From: Bartonella sp. M0177
GTDB taxonomy: Bacteria; Pseudomonadota; Alphaproteobacteria; Rhizobiales; Rhizobiaceae
DNA: 64,000 nt
Reading direction: 5' to 3'
Assembly: GCF_016102285.1 (NCBI RefSeq)
Contig: NZ_JACFOY010000001.1
Span: 186,001-250,000 of the forward strand
The position numbers were made by a program, and so were the translations under genes. This document shows, piece after piece, positions 49,322-60,177 of the stretch (positions are counted from its first letter, which is position 1; each line of letters begins with the position of its first letter). A model generated the notes under the pieces. It had not been told where the DNA came from and searched no databases. It saw only the letters and a program-made list of their open reading frames with translations.

Positions 49322-49655
49322 ATTATTTGATCCTTGCCTTAAAAAAGCTCACGCGACAGAATTTAGCCTGTTTTTTTACCGATAAACTATATCTTTTTTA
49401 TTAAGCCCAATTTTCGATTTTTTTGGTAAACGCCAAACACTTTATATTACATGCCGATAAAAATAAGACATAGTGTTAAAAATTGAATTAAATTGCGCTG
49501 CTACAGGGGGGAAAAAATCAGCAAATTAGGGCATTTGTTTAATAAAACGGTTTCCCGTGATATCTATGAGCCAGCTATAAAGTTCAAGGATTTATTCATA
49601 AAGCAATCAACTAAAGCCCCGTTAGAGAAAACGGGGCTTTAAAATCCGGATGGAT
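49322..49655. other. Intergenic region between the glucan synthase and malic enzyme genes
   Basis: This 334-base, AT-rich stretch holds the ndvB promoter region and, at its far end, the maeB terminator hairpin (49612-49641). No gene is seen. Confidence 0.6.
49612..49641 (-). terminator. Terminator of maeB
   Basis: TAAAGCCCCGTT and AACGGGGCTTTA form a perfect 12-bp stem with a 6-base loop, 14 bases after the maeB stop codon. The T-run beyond the stem is poor, but stem strength and position support termination. Confidence 0.7.
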
Positions 49656-51950
49656 CTATTTTGTTGTGTTATAGGCTGCCAGAGCTGCCATCGTCACTAT
49701 GTCGGAATCACGTGCGCCCAAGGGAACAATCTGGGCTGATTTTTCGAGACCGACGAGAATAGGTCCGATCAGTGTTGCACCGCCGAGTTCCTGCAACATT
49801 TTGCTGGCAATTGAAGCAGAATGGTAGCCCGGCATAACCAGAACATTGGCCGGTTCGCTCAATCCCATGAATGGATATTGCTCCATCATTTTCGGATTGA
49901 GCGCGACATCGGCACTCATTTCGCCATCAACTTCGAAATTGACGTTGCGTGCGCGAAGCAATTTGACCGCTTCCTGAATACGTTGGGCGCCTTCGCCCTT
50001 CATGTGACCGAAAGTGGAATATGCCAGAAGTGCAACGCGTGGTTTATAGCTCATATCACGGGCAAAATTTGCCGCTTGTTCGGCAATATCGGCTAATTCT
50101 TCCGGATTCGGGTGTTCGGAGATAGCCGTGTCGGCAATAAAAACGGTGCGACCGCGGCAAATTGCCATAGAAATGCCGACAACCCGTTCGCCGGCTTTCA
50201 TGTCGATAACGCGACGGACATCGGCAAGTCCGGTTTCATAATTTCGGGTAACACCGGTAATCATCGCATCGGCGTCGCCCATTGCCAACATGCATGCGGC
50301 AAAATGGTTGCGATCATTATTGATATAACGGTGGCAATCTCTCAATAGCCAACCCTTGCGTTGCATTTTGCTATAGAGATAATCGGCATAAGCATCTTTC
50401 CGATCGGACAGGCGGGCATTGGCAATTTTTATTCCGGATCTGTTAAGGTCGATACCGGCTATATGCGCTCTTTTCTCGATAATATCTTCATGACCAACCA
50501 GAACGGCACTACCGAGGTTCTGGTTGACGTAAGAAACGGCTGCCCGCATGACCTGTTCTTCTTCACCTTCGGCAAAGACAATCCGTTTGGGATTTTGCCG
50601 TACGCGGTTATAAACACCGCGCATTGTTGCGGCAATCGGGTCACGCCGCGCAGCCAAATCCCGTGCATAAGCTTCGAGATCGGCAATCGGCTTACCGGCA
50701 ACGCCGCTTTCCATTGCCGCCTTGGCAACTGCAGTCGGAATGGCAGATAACAGGCGTGAATCAAACGGTACCGGAATAATATAATTCGGACCGAATTTCA
50801 GTCGGGTACCCCGATAGGCTTCAGCAACATCGTCAGGCACTTCTTCACGGGCAAGTTGGGCTATGGCTTTTGCCGCAGCAATTTTCATTGTTTCATTGAT
50901 CGTGCTGGCACGAACATCCAAAGCTCCGCGGAAAATATAAGGAAAGCACAGAACATTGTTGATCTGGTTCGGATAATCCGAGCGCCCTGTAGCCATAATG
51001 GCATCGTCACGCACTTTGGCAACTTCTTCCGGTGTAATTTCAGGATCAGGATTAGCCATAGCAAAAATGATCGGTTTTGGAGCCATGGATTTGACCATTT
51101 CGGGTGTCAGAACACCTTTGGCCGAAACGCCAAAGAAAACATCTGCCCTATCAAGTGCTTCGGCGAGTGTACGTTTGTCGGTCTTGACGGCATGGGCCGC
51201 TTTCCATTGGTTCATATTTTCTTGTCGGCCTTCATAAACAACACCTTTGGTGTCGCACAATATGACATTTTCCGACTTGAACCCCATGGCCTTGATGAGT
51301 TCAATGCAGGCAATTCCTGCAGAACCGGCACCATTACAGACGAGACGTGTATGTTTCATGTCCCGACCGGTAAGGTAGAGCGCATTGATGAGACCAGCCG
51401 TAGCAATAATAGCTGTCCCATGTTGGTCGTCATGGAAAACCGGAATATTCATTAACTCTCTCAAACGGCTTTCAATGATGAAACAGTCCGGAGCCTTGAT
51501 ATCTTCCAGATTTATGCCGCCGAAAGAAGGGCCGAGATAACGGACCGAATTGATGAAAGCATCAACATCGGTCGTATCGATTTCGAGGTCAATTGAATCG
51601 ACATCGGCAAAACGTTTGAACAATACGGCTTTACCTTCCATCACCGGCTTGGAGGCAAGAGCACCAAGATGACCAAGGCCCAAAATGGCTGTACCGTTGG
51701 AAATAACAGCAACGAGATTGCCTTTGGCTGTATAATCATAGGCAAGGGCCGGATTTTTTGCGATTGCTTTTACCGGAACTGCAACACCCGGTGAATAAGC
51801 CAAAGCCAAATCATGTTGGGTTGCCATGGGCTTTGTTGCAATAATTTCGAGCTTTCCCGGACGGCCGCGACTGTGAAAATCCAGCGCTTCCTGGTCGAGA
51901 GAACTGTAACATGTTGATTTGTCGTTGTTTTCTTGATTCTTTTTGCTCAT
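49656..51950 (-). CDS. maeB: NADP-dependent malic enzyme (MaeB type, with PTA-like C-terminal domain)
   Basis: The enzyme decarboxylates malate to pyruvate with reduction of NADP+, supplying NADPH and pyruvate during growth on C4 acids. The 764-aa length is that of the two-domain rhizobial form. The N-terminal malic domain has ALAYSPGVAVPV, FHDDQHGTAI and the NADP-binding GAGSAGIACIELI; the C-terminal half is a phosphotransacetylase-like domain (about 430-764) that in this family is regulatory rather than catalytic. It is divergent from mutS with 309 bases between starts. Confidence 0.96.
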   Translation of the reverse strand: MSKKNQENNDKSTCYSSLDQEALDFHSRGRPGKLEIIATKPMATQHDLALAYSPGVAVPVKAIAKNPALAYDYTAKGNLVAVISNGTAILGLGHLGALASKPVMEGKAVLFKRFADVDSIDLEIDTTDVDAFINSVRYLGPSFGGINLEDIKAPDCFIIESRLRELMNIPVFHDDQHGTAIIATAGLINALYLTGRDMKHTRLVCNGAGSAGIACIELIKAMGFKSENVILCDTKGVVYEGRQENMNQWKAAHAVKTDKRTLAEALDRADVFFGVSAKGVLTPEMVKSMAPKPIIFAMANPDPEITPEEVAKVRDDAIMATGRSDYPNQINNVLCFPYIFRGALDVRASTINETMKIAAAKAIAQLAREEVPDDVAEAYRGTRLKFGPNYIIPVPFDSRLLSAIPTAVAKAAMESGVAGKPIADLEAYARDLAARRDPIAATMRGVYNRVRQNPKRIVFAEGEEEQVMRAAVSYVNQNLGSAVLVGHEDIIEKRAHIAGIDLNRSGIKIANARLSDRKDAYADYLYSKMQRKGWLLRDCHRYINNDRNHFAACMLAMGDADAMITGVTRNYETGLADVRRVIDMKAGERVVGISMAICRGRTVFIADTAISEHPNPEELADIAEQAANFARDMSYKPRVALLAYSTFGHMKGEGAQRIQEAVKLLRARNVNFEVDGEMSADVALNPKMMEQYPFMGLSEPANVLVMPGYHSASIASKMLQELGGATLIGPILVGLEKSAQIVPLGARDSDIVTMAALAAYNTTK

Positions 51951-52259
51951 TTTTCTATCATTTTCTGAGGTAGCGAGTTTGTTCGCTCCATTTAAGCCGG
52001 TATAAATGCGATAATAAACGGAAATTATGGATTATATTTAAAAAATAGTCCAAGTTTTTTTATTGCTTTTGCATATATTGTCCGGACGTTTCGGGCAACA
52101 AATTCTTATGACATTTCAATCGACAAGAGTTGGGTATTAAAACACATATTGAATGGCATGACACATAGTTTGGATGCTATAGCTTGAAATATTCCGATAA
52201 AGCATTGCGGTTTAAAAAAGCTCTTTGGTGACAAGCCGAAAGCAAAGGTTAAAAAAGGC
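51951..52259. other. Divergent promoter region of maeB and mutS
   Basis: A 309-base, AT-rich stretch between two divergent start codons. No gene, hairpin or repeat that I can name; it should hold both promoters, whose boxes I could not assign with confidence. Confidence 0.5.
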
Positions 52260-54995
52260 ATGGCAGAAGAAGTAACCCGGGAAATGGTGGCAGAAAAGCC
52301 GGAAAAAAAGCATAATCGCTCTGATGATCGTATCACGCCGATGATGGAGCAATATATCGAGATAAAAGCGGCAAATAGCGATTATTTGCTGTTTTATCGT
52401 ATGGGTGATTTTTACGAGCTTTTTTTTGATGATGCCGTTGAAGCTTCGAAAGCATTGGGAATTGCGCTTACCAAACGTGGCAAGCATCTTGGCGAAGATG
52501 TGCCAATGTGTGGCGTTCCGGTTCATGCCGCAGATGATTATTTGCAAAAACTCATTGCCTGCGGTTATCGTGTGGCTGTCTGCGAGCAGATGGAAGATCC
52601 GGCCGAAGCCAGAAAACGGGGTGCCAAATCGGTTGTGCGGCGCAATGTTATCCGCCTTGTCACACCGGGAACTTTGACAGAAGACAAACTGCTTGATCCC
52701 GCACGCTCCAATTACCTTATGGCGCTTTCACGCATCAAGTCAGGAAAAGATCAGGAATTTGCGATTGCATGGATTGATATTTCGACCGGAATTTTTAAAG
52801 TAAGCCGCGCCCATGCCGACCGGTTACTTGCCGATATTATGCGCATCGATCCGCAAGAGCTGATTGTTGCCGATAGTGTTTTCCATGACGAGGCACTAAA
52901 GCCTTTATTCAACGTTCTCGGCCGTATCGTCACACCGCAAGCAGCAAGCCTCTTTGATAGCAATATGGCCGAACGCAATATTTGCGACTATTTCAAACTG
53001 GCAACACTGGAGGGGCTCGGACACTATGATCGTGTCGAACTTTCGGCGATTTCGGCGGCAATCGGTTATGTTGAAAAAACACAAATCAATGAACGTCCGC
53101 CTCTCATGCGTCCTCTAAGGGAAGACGAAAATGCTTCTCTGTTTATTGATCCGGCAACCCGCAACAATCTGGAATTGACACGAACACTTTCAGGCCAGCG
53201 TGATGGCAGCTTGATGAAAGCAATCGACCGGACAGTAACCGGCGGCGGTGCAAGGCTTTTAAGCGAACGCTTGATGGCGCCGTTGATTGCACCGGTAACA
53301 ATCAATGAAAGGCTCGATTCGGTTGCCTATTTTCTCAATGATATGCGGCTGGCCGAGGGCTTGCAGGCTATTTTGAAGAGCGCGCCGGATATGCCGCGAG
53401 CACTTTCACGCCTTGTTCTTGGTCGCGGTGGTCCGCGCGATATGGCAGCAATCCAGCGCGGCTTTGCCGTTATTTGTGATGTCAGACATCTGTTTGCGGG
53501 CAAACTTCTGCCGCAAGAATTGAGCGATGCTTTTGCAATCCTTGAAAAATTACCCGTTGATTTACACAGTCACCTTGATCGCATTCTTGCCGATGATTTG
53601 CCATTGTTGAAACGGGACGGGGGATTTGTTCGCGAAAATTATAACAAAGAGCTTGATGAATTAAGAACCTTAAGGGATCAATCGCGCCGCTTCATTGCCG
53701 AATTGCAAGGCCGTTATGCGGAAGAAACGGGCGTTAAAGCGCTTAAAATCCGCCATAACAATATTCTCGGTTATTATATCGAAGTCACCGCGCTTCAGGC
53801 ACCGGCATTGACAGAAACGGCTGAGGCAAAAAGCCGTTTTATCCATCGCCAGACAATGGCGAATGCCATGCGTTTTACCACAACCGAACTTGCCGATCTT
53901 GAAAGTCGCATTGCCAATGCAGCCGATCGCGCTTTGACAATCGAACTTGAATTGTTTGAGAAGCTCGTCGAAGAAATTTCAGATCAAGCCGATTTTATCC
54001 GGCAAGCTGCTATGGCACTTGCTGTTTTTGATGTTTCCGCCTCCAATGCTTCTCTCGCCGAAGAACAAGGCTATTGTCGCCCGATTGTTGACCAGTCGCT
54101 CGATTTCGAGATTGTCGCCGGACGCCATCCGGTGGTTGAACAGGCATTAAGAAAACAGGCCAAGGAACCGTTTGTTGCCAATAATTGTGACCTTTCTCCC
54201 AAAAATGGTGCGAAATATGGTGCGATATGGCTGCTTACCGGCCCCAATATGGGCGGTAAATCAACGTTTTTGCGTCAAAATGCCTTGATTGCGATAATGG
54301 CGCAAATGGGGTCGTTCGTTCCTGCCGGTTCAGCCCATATAGGTGTTGTCGACAGGCTTTTCAGCCGCGTTGGTGCAGCCGATGATCTTGCCCATGGCCG
54401 ATCAACTTTTATGGTTGAAATGGTTGAAACGGCAACAATTCTCAATCAGGCAGGCGAGCGTTCATTGGTTATTCTTGATGAAATCGGTCGCGGAACGTCG
54501 ACATTTGACGGGCTTTCTATTGCCTGGGCGGCAATCGAATATCTTCATGAAGTCAATCATTGCCGTGCAATTTTTGCGACCCATTTCCATGAAATGACAG
54601 CGCTCACAGAGAAACTTGATCGCCTTCATAATGTGACGATGAAAGTGAAAGAATGGAATGGCGATGTTGTTTTTCTTCACGAGGTTGGAAACGGCGCGGC
54701 AGATCGTTCCTATGGTGTGCAGGTGGCAAAACTTGCAGGCCTTCCGGCCGCCGTTTTGTCGCGGGCAAAAGATGTTCTCCACCAATTGGAAAAAGGCGAA
54801 GTCGCCGGTAAAGCCACAAAATTGATAGATGACCTCCCACTTTTTTCCGTTGCATTGGCGCGCGAAGCAGAAAACAGCCGTCAAACTTCAAAAATCGAGG
54901 AAGCTTTGAAGGAAATCAATCCGGATGAACTTTCGCCTAAGCAAGCCTTGGAAGAACTCTATAGGTTGAAACAGCTTTCATTGGCTGAAAATTAA
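52260..54995 (+). CDS. mutS: DNA mismatch repair protein MutS
   Basis: MutS recognises mismatches and small loops and recruits MutL. The 911-aa product has the mismatch-contact motif [10 protein letters not shown] (about residues 44-53), the connector and lever domains, and the C-terminal ATPase with Walker [10 protein letters not shown] (near 661), Walker B region [16 protein letters not shown] and ATHFHE. It continues to the usual C-terminal helix-turn-helix ([16 protein letters not shown]). A start at 52260 gives an N-terminal extension normal for Rhizobiales MutS. It is monocistronic. Confidence 0.98.
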   Translation: MAEEVTREMVAEKPEKKHNRSDDRITPMMEQYIEIKAANSDYLLFYRMGDFYELFFDDAVEASKALGIALTKRGKHLGEDVPMCGVPVHAADDYLQKLIACGYRVAVCEQMEDPAEARKRGAKSVVRRNVIRLVTPGTLTEDKLLDPARSNYLMALSRIKSGKDQEFAIAWIDISTGIFKVSRAHADRLLADIMRIDPQELIVADSVFHDEALKPLFNVLGRIVTPQAASLFDSNMAERNICDYFKLATLEGLGHYDRVELSAISAAIGYVEKTQINERPPLMRPLREDENASLFIDPATRNNLELTRTLSGQRDGSLMKAIDRTVTGGGARLLSERLMAPLIAPVTINERLDSVAYFLNDMRLAEGLQAILKSAPDMPRALSRLVLGRGGPRDMAAIQRGFAVICDVRHLFAGKLLPQELSDAFAILEKLPVDLHSHLDRILADDLPLLKRDGGFVRENYNKELDELRTLRDQSRRFIAELQGRYAEETGVKALKIRHNNILGYYIEVTALQAPALTETAEAKSRFIHRQTMANAMRFTTTELADLESRIANAADRALTIELELFEKLVEEISDQADFIRQAAMALAVFDVSASNASLAEEQGYCRPIVDQSLDFEIVAGRHPVVEQALRKQAKEPFVANNCDLSPKNGAKYGAIWLLTGPNMGGKSTFLRQNALIAIMAQMGSFVPAGSAHIGVVDRLFSRVGAADDLAHGRSTFMVEMVETATILNQAGERSLVILDEIGRGTSTFDGLSIAWAAIEYLHEVNHCRAIFATHFHEMTALTEKLDRLHNVTMKVKEWNGDVVFLHEVGNGAADRSYGVQVAKLAGLPAAVLSRAKDVLHQLEKGEVAGKATKLIDDLPLFSVALAREAENSRQTSKIEEALKEINPDELSPKQALEELYRLKQLSLAEN

Positions 54996-55326
54996 CGGCA
55001 AGGGTTGGGAATTAACGTTCTGAACTATCAAAGCCACAATCGTCGGGTACTTATATTTTTTAAAGCATTTGAAGCGCAGGCAAAGCCCGCTTTTCCACAT
55101 TGGTTAATAAGAACGGGATGATGTTGAACAAGGACGGGGTGATGTTGAACGGGAATTCTATCAAATACCTGTTCGGTGGTTCTCAATTCACATGAACCAA
55201 TTCTGTTATTGATCGCATTGGTCTTAAACTGCTTGCCTGATCGCCGAAAAAAGAAGACCGTTATTTAAAAAAGCCGGTTTCGGTGAAAAATATTATAATT
55301 TTGCTTTCGCCCAAGCGAAGTGATTT
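54996..55326. other. Intergenic region between convergent mutS and the thiolase gene
   Basis: 331 bases without a recognisable gene. It contains a two-copy 22-bp imperfect repeat (55111-55154) and no strong terminator hairpin, which is unusual for this window. Confidence 0.55.
55111..55154. repeat. Two imperfect 22-bp tandem repeats
   Basis: GAACGGGATGATGTTGAAC and GACGGGGTGATGTTGAAC are the matching cores of two adjacent units downstream of mutS. The repeated element has no symmetry. Function unknown. Confidence 0.6.
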
Positions 55327-56499
55327 TTAAGCGTTGTGATATGGTCGGAATGCCGCACTTATTCCCATTCCTCCACCGATCCCCATTGTCGCAAGGCCGA
55401 GCGCGTCGTCAGCCAGATTTTTCATCTGGGAAAAAAGCCGTATCGTCAGAACAGTGCCCGACGCGCCGAAGGGATGTCCAAGCGCGATTGCGCCACCATC
55501 ACGGTTGATTTGTTCTTCCGATATATCCAATTTATCAATGGCGGCAAGCACTTGCGCTGCAAAGGCTTCATTGAATTCAATAACTTTGAAATCCGAACAA
55601 TTGTCGAGCTTCATTCTTTGTAACAATTTTTTTGTCGAGGGAACTGCTCCCATACCGGCAAGATTGGGATGAACACCGCTTACAGCACTGTCAACGAACA
55701 CAATTCCGTATTGAATACCCAATTGTTTGGCTTTTTCGACAGATGTCACCAGAACAAGTGCTGACCCGTCATTCAAAGGGCAGGAATTTCCGGCCGTAAC
55801 CGTTCCATCTTTTTCAAATACCGGTCGCAAATGCGCCAAAGTTTCAAGTTTCAAACCGGCTCTCGGGCAATCGTCAGCGGAAAATAGGCCTTTTGCTGTT
55901 TGAAGTGCGATGATTTCATCATCAAAACGACGGTCTGCCTGAGCTTTCAAGGCACGTTGATGGCTTTGAAGCGCAAAACGATCTTGTCTTTCTCTCGATA
56001 TACCAAAATGTCGGGCAATATTTTCAGCCATGTTTCCCATATCAGGGTCACCGATTGTATCCGGTGAAAACCGTGCACGGGAAAAAAATTGCGGCAATTC
56101 ACGCGGTGTTTTTGGGCGTTTTATGCGCCAAGGCGCAGTTGATACACTTTCTGCACCACCGGCAAGATAAATTTCACCCGCTCCCGCCTCAACAAGTCTA
56201 CATGCCATAACCACGGCTTCAAGGCCTGAGCCGCATTGTCGGTCAAGCGTTAATCCCGAAATTTCGACTGGCAGACCGGCAGTTAAAGCGGCAAGGCGTG
56301 CGAGATTACCTCCGCCGCCCGCAGCATTACCGATCATAACATCATCAATTTCGGTTTTTTCGATCTTTGTGCGTTCAAGAAGTGCCTGAATGAGCGGGCT
56401 TAAAAGATATTCTGCGTCAACAGATGAAAGCGCACCATATGCGCGCGCTATAGCTGTTCTCGCGACCGCAATAATAATTGGTGTTCTGCTTTCATCCAT
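55327..56499 (-). CDS. Thiolase-family protein lacking the second catalytic cysteine
   Basis: The 390-aa product is thiolase-like: nucleophile Cys89 in DRQCGSGLEA, NEAFAAQ (Asn310) and the catalytic histidine His342 in GGAIALGHPFGASG. The third active-site motif, normally CxGGG with the acid/base cysteine, reads TMGIGGGMG here, with Gly373 in the cysteine position (codon GGG). Ordinary thiolases use that cysteine to deprotonate acetyl-CoA in condensation, so this protein may do only cleavage/transfer or another acyl-transfer reaction. It lies two bases after an acyl-CoA ligase gene, so the two are an operon. It is not likely to be the housekeeping PhaA/AtoB enzyme. Confidence 0.85.
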   Translation of the reverse strand: MDESRTPIIIAVARTAIARAYGALSSVDAEYLLSPLIQALLERTKIEKTEIDDVMIGNAAGGGGNLARLAALTAGLPVEISGLTLDRQCGSGLEAVVMACRLVEAGAGEIYLAGGAESVSTAPWRIKRPKTPRELPQFFSRARFSPDTIGDPDMGNMAENIARHFGISRERQDRFALQSHQRALKAQADRRFDDEIIALQTAKGLFSADDCPRAGLKLETLAHLRPVFEKDGTVTAGNSCPLNDGSALVLVTSVEKAKQLGIQYGIVFVDSAVSGVHPNLAGMGAVPSTKKLLQRMKLDNCSDFKVIEFNEAFAAQVLAAIDKLDISEEQINRDGGAIALGHPFGASGTVLTIRLFSQMKNLADDALGLATMGIGGGMGISAAFRPYHNA

Positions 56500-56501
56500 T
56501 T

Positions 56502-58055
56502 TTAAAGCCTTGTGACTTCGGGACTGCCCTCTTCAACCATTTTTTTCACGATGACACGCGCAATTTTTCCGCTCCATGTCATCGGCCAATGGTTAATTGT
56601 ATAGAAATTTTTCGGAATTTTGAATTTTTCCATTAACGGGTGGCAAAACTCGCGCAATTCATCTGCCGTTAACGGGGCATCTTTGAATGAAACAACACTG
56701 ACAAGGCGTTCTCCATAAATGTCATCGGCAATTCCGAAAGCAATTGCTTCACTGATATCTGGGATAGTTTTCAATGCGGTTTCTATTTCGGCAAGATAAA
56801 TATTGTTGCCGCCCGAAATAATCATGCCGCCGGCACGACCCATTACATAAAGTTCGCCATTTTTGTCGATCATGCCGAGGTCGCCAACCGTTGCCCCATA
56901 TTGGTTACGGACAAATGACTTGCCATTGTCGCCCCATAAATATCCATCCGAAATCAAATCGCTTTCGACAAAAATCGTGCCGATTTTATCGGCAGAAAGC
57001 GGTAGCAAATTTTCATCGCGAATTGTGACTTTGACACCGGGAAACGGTTTTCCCACCGGCGACATGGAAGTTTCATGCGAAAGCGTTCGGGGGGCCATTT
57101 TGTTGACAGCAACAAAACTTAATTCCGATGCGCCATAATATTGTAAAATCTCCGCATTCGGGAAAAGTGAACGGGCATCGTCATAATGCTGACGATCGAA
57201 TTTTGAAGCTCCGGTCACAAGTTGCTTCATTTCTTTAAAAACCGACTTAAGCTCGTCTGCCCGTCGTTTTAATTCGTTGAGCATGGTTGGTACGCCGACA
57301 AAACGGTCGGCAGTTTTAAGAAGCTCCAATACTTCATCGGCATCGAATTTTCTGACACTTTCAAATGTCTGGCCGCTATCCAGCGTTTCGACAAGAGCGT
57401 AAAGGCTCACACCATGCGCCATCGGCCCCGGGGCAACCGCTTTATGTAACTTGCCGAGGCCGAAGAACTCTCTTCCGGTGACGAGCGAGTTTCGCCAACT
57501 TTGGCGGTTTCTGATAAATGCTTTGGGAAGCCCTGTTGTGCCGGATGTAAAACCGATGAAAAACGGCCCGAGCGGTAAATCGGCTATTGCCCGATCAGGA
57601 ACAATTCCTTCCAGAAAACGATCATAAGTTGATGAAGTGTCGGCATTTTTTTCGACATAAAGCGCTGGTAAATCAAGGGTGCGGGCAATTTCAGCAATAA
57701 TACAGTTTTTGTTCTCGCAAATGACAATGTCGGGACTAAGCCGACGCATGATTTCTTCAATCTGGTTTGGGGGCGTTGCAACAGAAAGAACAGCAACGCA
57801 ATGCGGGCTTGCCGAGCCGCCGACAAAAATTTCGCCAAAGCGGAAATGGTTTGGAAGTGCGAGCAACACCAGCCGGCCATCATCCGGTAAACCGAAACGG
57901 TCAGGGTGGCGTTTTTCCAGATTGAAAAGATTTCGCCTGAAAGCTTCGGCGCGTTGGTAGAGTGTTTTATAGGTGATTTCATTTCCGGCGATCGAAATCG
58001 CAATTCTGTCAGGTGTCAAACCGGCATGTTTTGCCAATACATCAATAACCGACAT
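56502..58055 (-). CDS. AMP-dependent acyl-CoA ligase
   Basis: The 517-aa product is an ANL-superfamily adenylating enzyme: P-loop FTSGTTGLPK (169-178), the YGASELSFVA motif, GDLGMIDKNGELYVMGR and the C-terminal catalytic lysine in WPMTWSGKIAR. It should activate a carboxylic acid as acyl-AMP and load it on CoA in the cytosol. It precedes the thiolase gene by 2 bases, so acid activation followed by a thiolase-type acyl reaction is implied. GGGGAACGA lies before the ATG. The acid is unknown; medium- or long-chain fatty or aromatic acids are candidates. Pairs of this kind also occur in Firmicutes (vraA-vraB), a resemblance in layout only. Confidence 0.87.
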   Translation of the reverse strand: MSVIDVLAKHAGLTPDRIAISIAGNEITYKTLYQRAEAFRRNLFNLEKRHPDRFGLPDDGRLVLLALPNHFRFGEIFVGGSASPHCVAVLSVATPPNQIEEIMRRLSPDIVICENKNCIIAEIARTLDLPALYVEKNADTSSTYDRFLEGIVPDRAIADLPLGPFFIGFTSGTTGLPKAFIRNRQSWRNSLVTGREFFGLGKLHKAVAPGPMAHGVSLYALVETLDSGQTFESVRKFDADEVLELLKTADRFVGVPTMLNELKRRADELKSVFKEMKQLVTGASKFDRQHYDDARSLFPNAEILQYYGASELSFVAVNKMAPRTLSHETSMSPVGKPFPGVKVTIRDENLLPLSADKIGTIFVESDLISDGYLWGDNGKSFVRNQYGATVGDLGMIDKNGELYVMGRAGGMIISGGNNIYLAEIETALKTIPDISEAIAFGIADDIYGERLVSVVSFKDAPLTADELREFCHPLMEKFKIPKNFYTINHWPMTWSGKIARVIVKKMVEEGSPEVTRL

Positions 58056-58132
58056 TCGTTCCCCTAACGGTTCGGAAATAATTATGGAGCGACTTCTTTT
58101 TTCAAGCGCCGACGTATTTTTAAAATGATCAT

Positions 58133-58172
58133 AAAACTCTCCCGTTACAATTTACCAATCATAACGGGAGAG
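58133..58172 (-). terminator. Terminator of ilvD
   Basis: On the minus strand CTCTCCCGTTA and TAACGGGAGAG form an 11-bp stem with a 14-base loop, followed by TTTTATG. It lies 12 bases after the ilvD stop. Confidence 0.82.
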
Positions 58173-58184
58173 AAAATTTTAAAA

Positions 58185-60023
58185 TCAGATTTGGCGAACA
58201 GCACCCTTGGCTGCCGATGTTGTCATGGCTGCATAAGCGCGTAATGCCTTGGAGACTTTGCGTTTACGAACCTCTTCCGGCTTCCAGGCTTTGTCACCTT
58301 TCTGTTCCATTTCCTTGCGACGTTTGGCGAGTGTAGCATCGTCGACAGCAAGATGGATTTTGCGATTTGGTATGTCGATTTCGATTGTATCACCTTCTTT
58401 GACAAGACCGATCGTGCCACCTTCAGCAGCTTCCGGTGAAACATGGCCGATGGAAAGCCCTGACGAACCACCGGAAAAACGGCCATCGGTAATGAGGGCA
58501 CAAGCTTTTCCCAAGCCTTTCGATTTCAGATAGCTTGTCGGATAAAGCATTTCCTGCATTCCGGGGCCACCGCGCGGGCCTTCGTAACGGATAAGCACAA
58601 TATCTCCCGGTTTGATTTTGCCGTTCAAAATAGCAACCACGGCCGAATCCTGACTTTCAAAAATCCGTGCCGGACCTTTGAATTTCAAAATCGAGTCGTC
58701 AACACCGGCAGTTTTGACAATGCATCCATCCTTGGCAAGGTTACCGTAAAGAACGGCAAGGCCGCCATCCTTGGAATAGGCATGGTCGACATCGCGAATG
58801 ACACCTTTTTCGCGGTCAAGGTCGACTGTTTCATAGCGCCGTGACTGGCTGAATGGTGTTTGTGTCGGAATGCCACCCGGAGCTGCACGATAAAATTCAT
58901 GGACTTCCGGATTATTTGTCTGTTTGACATCCCATTTGCGCAAGGCATCCTTCAATGTCGCTTCATGAACAGTTGCAACTTCGCTGTGGATAAGACCTGC
59001 GCGGTCAAGTTCACCCAGAATTGCCATCACCCCACCGGCACGGTGGACATCTTCCATATGCACATTGGCAACAGCCGGTGCGACTTTACAAATAACCGGA
59101 ACGTGGCGTGAAAGCCGGTCAATATCCGACATGGTAAAATCAACTTCGCCTTCTTGTGCGGCGGCTAAAAGATGAAGAACTGTATTGGTTGAACCGCCCA
59201 TTGAAATATCAAGTGTCATTGCATTTTCAAAAGATTTGAATGTCGCAATCGAACGGGGAAGAACACTGTCATCATCCTGTTCATAATAACGCTTGGCCAG
59301 TTCAACAATGCGGTGGCCGGCTTTTTCAAAAAGATGTTTGCGGTCGGCATGGGTTGCGAGCATCGAACCATTACCGGGAAGCGACAGGCCAAGGGCCTCC
59401 GTCAGGCAGTTCATGGAATTTGCGGTAAACATACCCGAGCATGAACCGCATGTCGGGCAAGCTGCCCGTTCCATATTGGCAATTTCAGAATCGCTATTAT
59501 GGTCATCGGCTGCTGCAACCATGGCATCAATAAGGTCAACTGAAAGCTCTTTACCTTTCCATTTGATTTTTCCTGCTTCCATCGGGCCGCCGGACACAAA
59601 AATCGTTGGAATATTGAGCCGTAAAGCCGCCATCAGCATTCCCGGAGTAATTTTATCGCAATTGGAAATACAGACCAGAGCATCCGCACAATGGGCATTG
59701 ACCATATATTCAACCGAATCGGCAATGATCTCGCGGGAGGGAAGAGAATAGAGCATACCATCATGCCCCATTGCGATACCGTCATCGACAGCAATTGTAT
59801 TGAACTCTTTTGCAACGCCGCCCGCTTTTTCCACTTCACGCGCGACAAGTTGTCCCAAATCTTTAAGATGTACGTGACCCGGAACAAATTGTGTAAATGA
59901 ATTGGCAATCGCAATAATCGGCTTACCAAAATCTCCGTCTTTCATTCCTGTGGCACGCCAAAGGCCACGGGCACCGGCCATATTCCGGCCATGAGTAGAA
60001 GTTCTTGAGCGATAGGGAGGCAT
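58185..60023 (-). CDS. ilvD: Dihydroxy-acid dehydratase
   Basis: IlvD dehydrates dihydroxy-isovalerate and dihydroxy-methylvalerate to the keto acids of valine and isoleucine synthesis, using an iron-sulfur cluster. The 612-aa product is the family length. Cluster cysteines are visible in [12 protein letters not shown] and [18 protein letters not shown], and the C-terminal [23 protein letters not shown] motif (split) is complete. The ATG at 60023 ([20 protein letters not shown]) follows AAGGAAA; a 16-residue upstream extension is possible but not needed. It is monocistronic. Confidence 0.97.
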   Translation of the reverse strand: MPPYRSRTSTHGRNMAGARGLWRATGMKDGDFGKPIIAIANSFTQFVPGHVHLKDLGQLVAREVEKAGGVAKEFNTIAVDDGIAMGHDGMLYSLPSREIIADSVEYMVNAHCADALVCISNCDKITPGMLMAALRLNIPTIFVSGGPMEAGKIKWKGKELSVDLIDAMVAAADDHNSDSEIANMERAACPTCGSCSGMFTANSMNCLTEALGLSLPGNGSMLATHADRKHLFEKAGHRIVELAKRYYEQDDDSVLPRSIATFKSFENAMTLDISMGGSTNTVLHLLAAAQEGEVDFTMSDIDRLSRHVPVICKVAPAVANVHMEDVHRAGGVMAILGELDRAGLIHSEVATVHEATLKDALRKWDVKQTNNPEVHEFYRAAPGGIPTQTPFSQSRRYETVDLDREKGVIRDVDHAYSKDGGLAVLYGNLAKDGCIVKTAGVDDSILKFKGPARIFESQDSAVVAILNGKIKPGDIVLIRYEGPRGGPGMQEMLYPTSYLKSKGLGKACALITDGRFSGGSSGLSIGHVSPEAAEGGTIGLVKEGDTIEIDIPNRKIHLAVDDATLAKRRKEMEQKGDKAWKPEEVRKRKVSKALRAYAAMTTSAAKGAVRQI

Positions 60024-60158
60024 TTTGAATTTTCCTTGAATAATTCCAATGTAGCAACGGTTTTGCCGCACAGATCATATAAACGCAAGGATTTTAAACG
60101 CTTTTTCGTTCAATGCTCAATCACATTTAGATTAGAATCAAAAAAAATTCGATATAAT

Positions 60159-60177
60159 TGCGCAATATTATTGCGCA
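60159..60177 (-). terminator. Hairpin over the bluB stop codon, possible terminator
   Basis: TGCGCAAT-ATT-ATTGCGCA is a perfect inverted repeat overlapping the bluB stop (60168-60170). On the minus strand a T-run (AATTTTTTTT) begins about 17 bases after the stem, so termination is plausible but not textbook. Confidence 0.4.
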
